Shown: piece by piece, positions 27,270 through 33,483 of the stretch
Layout of the letters: every line of letters starts with the position of its first letter
How positions within the stretch are numbered: the stretch's first letter is position 1
Origin: Saprospiraceae bacterium
GTDB taxonomy: Bacteria; Bacteroidota; Bacteroidia; Chitinophagales; Saprospiraceae
Assembly: GCA_018057925.1 (NCBI GenBank)
Contig: JAGPCT010000004.1
Coordinates: forward strand, 62,001 to 126,000
Reading direction: 5' to 3'
DNA: 64,000 nt
Made by a program: the position numbers and the translations under genes
Notes under the pieces: generated by a model
Told to the model about the DNA's origin: nothing
Database searches by the model: none
Seen by the model: the letters and a program-made list of their open reading frames with translations, nothing else

Positions 27270-27401
27270 AGGTTTTGTTAAACCGTATAGTGCTGATTAT
27301 GAAGGTTAATCCCGATGTACGAATCGTTTCAATGGTTTCTGTAAATCATTGATTACGAGTCGTAAATCGATTCCACATTTGTCTAATGCGGAATTTGGGT
27401 T
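27257..27401 (-). repeat. Family A palindromic repeat overlapping the 3' end of pdxJ
   Basis: A full-length 145-bp copy in the minus orientation. Right end CAATTCAGCAGTAAAGG, centre GATGTACGAATCG then AATGGTTTctgtAAATCATT then CGAGTCGTAAATCGATT, left end GCGGAATTTGGGTT. The first 13 bases are the end of pdxJ, including its stop. Compare the copy at 62038-62188. Confidence 0.8.
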
Positions 27402-27414
27402 TATAACAAATGAG

Positions 27415-27609
27415 CTATTTCTTTTTACTATAAGCTAAAATGGCTTCGAGCGTAGATTTCTTTGGTTCAAACTTGCAGTCAGGAAGAATCTGAGAAAGTG
27501 TCGGTGTTATGTCTGATCTGTCAAGGGTTTCATTGACAAAGGCAAAGGTGTAATTTTTAATTTTCTTAGAATAAAATTGATTATTTGGAATTGTATAGGT
27601 TTGACTCAT
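27415..27609 (-). CDS. Small hypothetical protein (64 aa)
   Basis: A 64-residue basic, soluble frame, MSQTYTIPNNQFYSK onwards, with no signal peptide or recognised domain. It begins with ATG at 27609 and ends in SKKK. In favour of a real gene: it lies outside the repeats and its residues (mixed charged and aromatic, one Cys, hydrophobic pattern TLEAILAYS) are protein-like; similar small proteins with PTLSQILPDCKFEPKKSTLEAIL-like ends occur as unnamed Bacteroidota proteins. Against: short and isolated. Function unknown. Confidence 0.5.
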   Translation of the reverse strand: MSQTYTIPNNQFYSKKIKNYTFAFVNETLDRSDITPTLSQILPDCKFEPKKSTLEAILAYSKKK

Positions 27610-27786
27610 ATTTAAGGAGTTGTTTTAAAAATTTAACATAGAATTACTTTTCTCTTCTAAAACAGCGTATTAACATTTTTTATTGTTTGCATCGAAATAA
27701 AGTAAGAAAAAAGAATATTTTATTGATAAAAATGTTTCATTATCCTAAAAAGGTGGTTTCATAGAGCGAATAAAAAATGTCATTGT

Positions 27787-27880
27787 CCAAATTCCGCATT
27801 TGCTAATGCTGAATCGAGTATCGGGATGTCCCTTAAAATCAGCACTATTCACTTTTTCAAAGCCTTCACTGCCAATTTGA
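27787..27880 (+). repeat. Family A repeat, internally deleted copy
   Basis: Begins CCAAATTCCGCATTTGC and ends CTTCACTGCCAATTT. The central hairpin is missing: GAATCGAG is joined straight to TATCGGGATGTCCC. The tail matches the family A-like piece at 14829-14868. Confidence 0.65.
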
Positions 27881-27901
27881 GTCAAAAGAAATCAATCTTT
27901 T

Positions 27902-28225
27902 TTATTTGACTATTTCGGTAGGATCCCAAAAATATTTATCAAAATCCTGAACTACGTTGTCAATGATGGGCAGGCCTTCTTCCTCCAGACGTTGTGCCAT
28001 GGTATGGTGTGGGTCAAAATGAAGTTGACCGCTCAGGACACCTTTTCTATTGACCACTCGGTGGGCAGGAATAGACATGATGGCCGAAGAAGATTGATTG
28101 AGCGCCCAACCAACCATTCTGGCAGAACCAAGACCCAACGCATTGGCAATGGCACCAAAAGTGGACACTCGACCTTTGGGGATGAGCCTTACAATGGCAT
28201 ATACATCATCATAATACGAAGACAT
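27902..28225 (-). CDS. Alkyltransferase-like (ATL) MGMT-family protein
   Basis: A 107-residue protein with the C-terminal DNA-binding fold of O6-methylguanine methyltransferases: VYAIVRLIPKGRVSTFGAIA, GSARMVGWAL, and the active-site region IPAHRVVNRKG. The catalytic cysteine of the PCHRV motif is replaced by alanine (residue 54), so it cannot accept alkyl groups. Known ATL proteins with this change bind O6-alkylguanine and flag it for nucleotide excision repair; the same role is inferred here. ATG start at 28225. Confidence 0.9.
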   Translation of the reverse strand: MSSYYDDVYAIVRLIPKGRVSTFGAIANALGLGSARMVGWALNQSSSAIMSIPAHRVVNRKGVLSGQLHFDPHHTMAQRLEEEGLPIIDNVVQDFDKYFWDPTEIVK

Positions 28226-28360
28226 AAGACGGTAAGTTTAATTGTTCATTTAATGCACATTTCTTGATAATGGTTTCAAGATTGACAGAAAATTGATTTA
28301 TTTAGTTCCAATATTTAATATATGAAGGCTCAAAAATGAATATCTTTACCCTTAAAGCAA

Positions 28361-28861
28361 ATGAAACGAATCTTGGAGCGATTTAAAATTACGGTAGAGA
28401 TAAAGCAGGAAGACATCAAAGCATTATGCGAATTGATATTACAAAGGAGAAAGCTTCGGTCTGCAATACTTGGAGTTGTGATGGCTGCATTCTTTGTCAT
28501 GATCTTTACAATGGCCGGTGTTGGATTGTATTTATCCATAGGTTTATCTATTTTGTTTGCAACTTTATTTGCTGGAGCTATGATAAAACTAACACGTTCT
28601 AATTACAGCAGACAGTTTAATACCAATAAAAATTTTAAACACCCTATTGAATATCATATATACAACGACCATTATATTGTAAAAACAGCATCTTCAGAAT
28701 CCAAAGTAGATTTTGCCACCCGTTATGATATTGTTCAGGATGACGAGTATATCTTTATTTTTCACATGAGAGAAATGGCTTCCGTTATTCCAAAGCGATA
28801 TTTAAACGCCGAAGAATTGACTTTTTTTAATGAAATAATAACTCGTTTTAGAAGAAAATAA
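28361..28861 (+). CDS. YcxB-like membrane protein
   Basis: A 166-residue protein with two adjacent membrane helices (about residues 33-75) and a C-terminal domain containing YHIYNDHYIVKTASSESKVDFATRYDIVQDDEYIFIFHMREMASVIPKR, the pattern of the YcxB family (PF14317). The biochemical role of the family is not known. A 45-residue membrane protein gene starts ten bases after its stop and probably shares its transcript. Confidence 0.72.
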   Translation: MKRILERFKITVEIKQEDIKALCELILQRRKLRSAILGVVMAAFFVMIFTMAGVGLYLSIGLSILFATLFAGAMIKLTRSNYSRQFNTNKNFKHPIEYHIYNDHYIVKTASSESKVDFATRYDIVQDDEYIFIFHMREMASVIPKRYLNAEELTFFNEIITRFRRK

Positions 28862-28871
28862 ATTTATTAAA

Positions 28872-29009
28872 ATGACAAACCCAAACTCTCCAAAAACGAA
28901 TGATGGCACGGTGCGAGAAGACCGAACAACGGACTATGGACGTTTTGTGCCGTGGTTGCTTTTAATTATTGGATTGTCAATATTGTGGTTTTTGAAAATG
29001 AATAAATAG
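28872..29009 (+). CDS. Small single-pass membrane protein (45 aa)
   Basis: ATG at 28872, TAG at 29007-29009, 45 codons. A polar N-terminal half (MTNPNSPKTNDGTVREDRTT) is followed by DYGRFVPWLLLIIGLSILWF, one membrane helix, and a basic end KMNK. It lies ten bases after the ycxB-like stop on the same strand. The clear split into polar head and helix and the close spacing support a real gene. No known family recognised. Confidence 0.65.
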   Translation: MTNPNSPKTNDGTVREDRTTDYGRFVPWLLLIIGLSILWFLKMNK

Positions 29010-29076
29010 ACTTTATGTACAATATCTTTGTTTAGTCTAATGCCCTTTTCTCAACCAATAATGACTCATTCTATTA

Positions 29077-29220
29077 AACCCAAATTCATATTAAAGGTAC
29101 AATAGTTTCTTTAAGAAATATATTGCTAACTGGTTGTTGTGTTGAAATTCAAATTGTCACGAATCAATGTATCTCCATATATTGGATAATCAACATGTTG
29201 TGATTTAGTTAGATGTAATT
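29077..29220 (+). repeat. 144-bp dispersed element, second copy
   Basis: Aligns without gaps to 17197-17340. Begins AACCCAAATTCATATTAAAGG, like family C, then TTTCTTTAAGAAATAT, and ends TTAGATGTAATT. No long open frame. Confidence 0.75.
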
Positions 29221-29230
29221 CAGCTATATT

Positions 29231-29376
29231 ATACCAAATTGATTTATAAATTAGTCCAACATATTTTGGTGTTCCCGAAAAACGGGATTTCTTTAAAATC
29301 AAAATTCTCCCGAAGCTTCGGGATGATAGTCGTTTAGGCCAATGTAATTGGGCTATTACGAATATCCAATCGGTAT
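29231..29376 (+). repeat. Family B palindromic repeat, full copy
   Basis: 146 bp from ATACCAAATTGATT to CCAATCGGTAT. Two inner hairpins: TTCCCGaaaaaCGGGA and CTCCCGAAGCTTCGGGA (near-perfect palindrome around 29312-29328). It follows the 144-bp element after ten bases. Confidence 0.8.
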
Positions 29377-29567
29377 TATTTGTAAAAAATTTTCATACTT
29401 TTTTGGACGAGCTGAATCCAACCCCATTTTGTATCAAAATAAACCCGAAGGGTTGTCATTATTATAGAATAGATTCAATAGCAGAAAGAGGAACCCAGAA
29501 TGGGTGAAATGATTATTCCATCTATTCGTCCCAGTTTTTTTGAGCAGATACATTTTTTCTTGGTTTG

Positions 29568-29640
29568 TAAAAATGTCATCCCTTCGGGATTTTGAAAATA
29601 TTGTTCTACGTTTTTTATAAAAATGTCATCCCTTCGGGAT
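29568..29640 (+). repeat. Short direct repeat with TCCCTTCGGGA hairpin
   Basis: TAAAAATGTCATCCCTTCGG GAT occurs at 29568-29590 and again at 29618-29640, a 50-bp period. Each contains a compact TCCC-TTCG-GGGA-like hairpin with a UUCG-type loop. A related CCCGAAGG follows at 29649. The 770-bp gap 29010-29778 holds only repeats of this kind. Confidence 0.7.
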
Positions 29641-29669
29641 TATGCTGTCCCGAAGGTTCATCATAGTTC

Positions 29670-29721
29670 AACCCGAATTCATATTAAAGGCAAAATATTG
29701 TCTTTATGTGGAATTTGGATT
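29670..29721 (+). repeat. Family C palindromic repeat
   Basis: 52 bp, AACCCGAATTC ... GGAATTTGGATT, with inner arms TTAAAGGCAAAATATTGTCTTTA. It ends about 58 bases before gldD. Confidence 0.72.
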
Positions 29722-29750
29722 AAATTCTTTACGATTAAGGATTATAGAAC

Positions 29751-29758
29751 TATTTTTG
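29751..29758 (+). promoter_or_regulatory. Candidate -7 box (TATTTTTG) of gldD
   Basis: TATTTTTG fits TANNTTTG and lies 20 bases before the gldD start codon. No correctly spaced TTG upstream. Confidence 0.35.
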
Positions 29759-29778
29759 TTCCATAAAGGAAAAAGCGC

Positions 29779-30387
29779 ATGAACCGAAATAAGAGCATCC
29801 AGTTAATATTTTTGCTGTTTTCAATATTTACCTTGATACAATGCAAGAGTGATAGTCTGCCCACGCCAAAGCCTCGTTCTTTTCCAAGAGTCATTTATCC
29901 GGTAAAGAAGTATGTGCCCTTTGACACCAATTTTTGTCAATTTACATTTGAGTATCCGGCATACGCTCAGATTATTCAAGACACTTCATTTTTTGGAGAA
30001 AAGCCGGTAGATGCTTGTTGGTTTAATATTTATGTTCCGGAATTTCAGAGCTTAATTTTTTGTACATATTATCCGCTTGGAAAGAAGAACAAACTTTTTA
30101 GTGTGTTGAACGATGCGTACAAGTTGGCAGGTGTACATAATAAGAAGGCTAACTTTATTGACGAAATACCCATTGACTTACCCGGAAAAGTTTACGGTAC
30201 GATATTTTCAATCGAAGGACCTGTAGCTTCAACGTATCAGTTTTTTGTAACGGACAGCACGAAGCATTTCCTTCGAGGGGCATTGTATTTCAACGCCAGA
30301 ACCAATCAAGACTCTTTGGCGCCCATTGCTGATTTTATGAAGAAAGATGTTCAACACATGATACAGACTTTTAAGTGGAAAAATTGA
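29779..30387 (+). CDS. gldD: Gliding motility lipoprotein GldD
   Basis: A 202-residue lipoprotein with signal peptide and lipobox cysteine at residue 22 (LIQCKSD). Family residues: TPKPRSFPRVIYP, KYVPFDTNFCQFTFEYPAYA, PVDACWFNIYVP, and the very conserved FFVTDSTKHFLRGALYFNA near the end. In Flavobacterium, GldD is needed for gliding and affects T9SS function. In many relatives gldD is near gldE; here the next gene, seven bases after the stop, encodes a RemB/Wzi-like outer-membrane protein, so they likely form an operon. Confidence 0.92.
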   Translation: MNRNKSIQLIFLLFSIFTLIQCKSDSLPTPKPRSFPRVIYPVKKYVPFDTNFCQFTFEYPAYAQIIQDTSFFGEKPVDACWFNIYVPEFQSLIFCTYYPLGKKNKLFSVLNDAYKLAGVHNKKANFIDEIPIDLPGKVYGTIFSIEGPVASTYQFFVTDSTKHFLRGALYFNARTNQDSLAPIADFMKKDVQHMIQTFKWKN

Positions 30388-30394
30388 TTTCATT

Positions 30395-32122
30395 ATGACA
30401 AAGAATAAAATGGGAAATTTGCCATGCTTGGTATTCTGCTTTTTAGTCATTTCTGGTCAGGCCTTTTGCCAATCTATTCCAATAAGTAATAATGACCGGA
30501 TACAAGTTCTGGTGGATCGATTAGCGATGAAGCTGGAAGACCATAATGAATATCATTCGAGTCACCGATACATTACAAGGGCTGACCTCAGTATGCTTCT
30601 TCACCAATTGGATACGCTCACTCAGACAAGCCTGCGAGACAAGGCTGATATACAGTATCTCATTGATGAAAATATGGAAGGAGAAACGTATGCTTTTCTA
30701 AAGGATAATTCGACGAGCTATCGGAACTATAGGCCGCATTGGAATAGAAAGCCTATTTTGAATGTTTTCTACAAGACACCTTCCAATTTTATTCAAGTGG
30801 ACAAATCAAATTTTTACCTTAGACTCAACCCCGTCTTTGATTTCAACTATGGTAAAGCCTATGGTGACAGTATTTCGACTACTTTTCGCAATGTTAGAGG
30901 TATAGAAATGAGAGGAGGAATTGCGGATAAAGTCTGGTTTTATTCGTCCCTCCATGAGACACAAGAGGCATTTCCGGCGTATACTAATAGATGGATAGCG
31001 CAGACCGGAGCTGTGCCGGGCGCGGGTTATATCAAAGTATATGAACCATCCTTTGCAAAAAATGTCCGTGGCTATGACTACTTGAGCTCACAAGGAATAA
31101 TTGGATTCAATATTATTCCAGAGATTAGTGTACAATTGGGGCATGGTCGTAATTTTATTGGCAATGGATACAGATCGTTGTTTTTGTCAGATGTTGGCGC
31201 CAATTATTTTTATCTGAAACTAAATACAAGGGTGTGGATATTTGATTATGAAAATATTTTTGCCGAGCTCAATGCACAAGGTCAAAGGGCGGGCGACAGG
31301 CTGATTCCAAAGAAATATTTTGCAACTCATCACCTGAGTCTCAACTTGACCGATCGAATCAATATTGGATTGTTTGAAAGCATTGTCTTTAGTCGTCCCA
31401 ATCACTTTGAACTACAATATCTCAATCCGGTTATATTTTATAGAACAGTTGAACAAATGGTTGGGAGTCCGGATAATGCCATGATAGGGGCTGACATGAG
31501 CATAAAGCTAGGAAGGTCTATTAAATTATACGGACAGTTGCTTTTAGACGAATTGATTATCAAAAATCTACTAAAACAAAATGGCTGGTGGGGCAATAAA
31601 TATGGCATTCAGGCGGGGCTTCAATACTTTGATGTAGCGGGCATTGATCATCTTGATATGAGAGTAGAATTTAATCTGGTCAGACCTTATACTTATTCAG
31701 ATAGTGATAGTACAGCCAATTATTCTCATCATCTCCAGCCATTGGCACATCCGATGGGAGCCAATTTTTATGAAAACATCCTGCAACTGAGATATGTCCC
31801 CTTTCCGGCTTTGGAACTCAATCCTTTTATGATGTATGCTGTTGCCGGCGAAGACTACAACGGAATCAATAGCGGGAGCAATATTTTGAAACTCAATAAA
31901 GACAGAACGTCTGAATTCGGTGTTGACTTACCCAATGGATATCGAGCAGACATTTGGATATTCGGAATGGACGCATCTTATAGCATTTATCACAATCTTT
32001 ACGCCGATGCATCGGTATTATGGAGAAAGAAAAAGAGTGTAATCGTTCAAAACAATCGACATGAATTGACAGCTTCTGTCGGATTGAGGTTGAATATTGG
32101 GCGCAGAAAGCTGCTGTTATAG
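30395..32122 (+). CDS. RemB/Wzi-like outer-membrane beta-barrel protein
   Basis: A 575-residue exported protein (signal peptide to about residue 25) that forms a large barrel. The segments QLGHGRNFIGNGYRSLFLSDVGANYFYLKLN and NRINIGLFESIVF, and the aromatic strands to the C-terminus (SVGLRLNIGRRKLLL), resemble the capsule assembly Wzi/gliding protein RemB family. RemB-type proteins are linked to gliding and surface polysaccharide. Partnership with gldD by operon position fits that role. Start at 30395; MGNLPCLVFCF at 30410 is an alternative. Confidence 0.78.
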   Translation: MTKNKMGNLPCLVFCFLVISGQAFCQSIPISNNDRIQVLVDRLAMKLEDHNEYHSSHRYITRADLSMLLHQLDTLTQTSLRDKADIQYLIDENMEGETYAFLKDNSTSYRNYRPHWNRKPILNVFYKTPSNFIQVDKSNFYLRLNPVFDFNYGKAYGDSISTTFRNVRGIEMRGGIADKVWFYSSLHETQEAFPAYTNRWIAQTGAVPGAGYIKVYEPSFAKNVRGYDYLSSQGIIGFNIIPEISVQLGHGRNFIGNGYRSLFLSDVGANYFYLKLNTRVWIFDYENIFAELNAQGQRAGDRLIPKKYFATHHLSLNLTDRINIGLFESIVFSRPNHFELQYLNPVIFYRTVEQMVGSPDNAMIGADMSIKLGRSIKLYGQLLLDELIIKNLLKQNGWWGNKYGIQAGLQYFDVAGIDHLDMRVEFNLVRPYTYSDSDSTANYSHHLQPLAHPMGANFYENILQLRYVPFPALELNPFMMYAVAGEDYNGINSGSNILKLNKDRTSEFGVDLPNGYRADIWIFGMDASYSIYHNLYADASVLWRKKKSVIVQNNRHELTASVGLRLNIGRRKLLL

Positions 32123-32182
32123 GGCGCTGATTCAATCGAGATGAAGAGATGGTAGATTTTTCGACTTTCCGCAAATACTCGT

Positions 32183-33169
32183 TTATGATGAAGGTACAAG
32201 AACTTCGCGCACTGCCAAATCAAAAAATTGTGACAAAGTCCAACCATGGGCTTGTGCTTGTTGTGGAATGATACTCGCCTCAGATAATCCGGGCACTGTA
32301 TTGACTTCTATCAAATGAAAGGTCTCGCCTATCAATATATAATCTATTCTGACGAAGCCGGAGCAATTTAATTCCTGATAAATAGTGGCGGTCAACTGTT
32401 GCGCCTGTTGAGTCAGTTCGGCGCTGATGTTAGCCGGGGTGACCTCCTTTGAGGCGCCTTCATATTTGGCTTCAAAGTCGAAGAACTCATTTTCCGGAAT
32501 GATTTCTGTCACAGGCAAGACGACGATTTCACCATTGACACGCATGACGCCATTGCCAAATTCTCTACCTGCCATCATCGCTTCCACTATGATATTCTCA
32601 TCAAATTGAAAGGCATATTCTATAGCCGGCAATAGTTCTTCTCTGGTTTTTACTTTGCGGACGCCGAAGCTGGATCCATGTGCATTGGGTTTGACAAAGA
32701 CCGGCAATCCCAACCGGCTGATGATGTCTTCCATGTCTAACCCTTCAAAAAAGGCCTTCCTGGTAATATATACTTCTTGAGCCATGGACACCAGACCCTT
32801 AAGGGCTCTTTTTGTCAAAGATTTATTCATAGTAAGGCCGGAGACAAAGCCATTGCAACAGGTGTATGGAATGCCTAAAATGTCGAAGTATCCTTGTATG
32901 ACGCCGTTCTCCATAGGAGCGCCGTGAATAGCGCAGAATACAGCTTCTGGACGCCATTTAGAACCATCAAAGTCTAAGGAAAAGTCATTTTTATCAATAG
33001 ACTGACCGGTTATTATATCCGTCCATCTATCCCTTTTAATATCTATGAGCCTTGCATCATATCTGTCTTCGTGGAGATAACGGTGCACAACCTTGGCACT
33101 TTTTTCAGATACAACCCTTTCTTCCGTGTCTCCACCGGATAGAATAGCAATTTTAATGCGATCAGACAT
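32183..33169 (-). CDS. ddl: D-alanine--D-alanine ligase
   Basis: ATP-grasp ligase making D-Ala-D-Ala for peptidoglycan. The 328-residue protein has AILSGGDTEERVVSEKSA at the N-terminus, VFCAIHGAPMENGVIQGYFDILGIPYT, VFVKPNAHGSSFGVRKV (ATP-binding loop), and GFVRIDYI ... LIEVNTVPGLSEASIIPQQAQ with the metal-binding Asp, Glu and Asn. ATG at 33169. Convergent with the RemB-like gene. Confidence 0.95.
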   Translation of the reverse strand: MSDRIKIAILSGGDTEERVVSEKSAKVVHRYLHEDRYDARLIDIKRDRWTDIITGQSIDKNDFSLDFDGSKWRPEAVFCAIHGAPMENGVIQGYFDILGIPYTCCNGFVSGLTMNKSLTKRALKGLVSMAQEVYITRKAFFEGLDMEDIISRLGLPVFVKPNAHGSSFGVRKVKTREELLPAIEYAFQFDENIIVEAMMAGREFGNGVMRVNGEIVVLPVTEIIPENEFFDFEAKYEGASKEVTPANISAELTQQAQQLTATIYQELNCSGFVRIDYILIGETFHLIEVNTVPGLSEASIIPQQAQAHGWTLSQFFDLAVREVLVPSS

Positions 33170-33269
33170 GATAAATATATTTAATGTGTAAATTTAGTTA
33201 TTTATTGGGATTTAGTTGGCAATTTTACGTTATTCAAACAATATTTTAATTTTAAAAATAGATAATCAA

Positions 33270-33345
33270 ATACCGATTTGACTTTTAATATAGACCAATT
33301 GATGGAAAAGATATATTGGTCTATTTTACTTTTACAATTCGTATA
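33270..33345 (+). repeat. Family D palindromic repeat, short form
   Basis: 76 bp, ATACCGATTTGAC ... TTACAATTCGTAT. TAGACCAATTGATGG and ATATTGGTCTA form the arms of one hairpin. A family A copy begins six bases later. Confidence 0.72.
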
Positions 33346-33350
33346 GCATA

Positions 33351-33444
33351 AACCCGAATTGAGCTGTAAAGGTTTTGAAAAACCGTATAGTGCTGAGCAC
33401 GAATCGTACATCGATTCTGCTTTGTCTAAAACGGAATGTGGGTT
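33351..33444 (-). repeat. Family A repeat, internally deleted copy
   Basis: 94 bp from AACCCGAATTGAGCTGTAAAGG to GGAATGTGGGTT, with GGTTTTgaaAAACC and GCACGAATCGTACATCGATTC retained and the AATGGTTT hairpin lost. It lies 40 bases before the end of the CHAT gene. Confidence 0.72.
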
Positions 33445-33483
33445 AAATATAGAAAAAGGAGGAAATTCGAATGAAAAAAGTTG

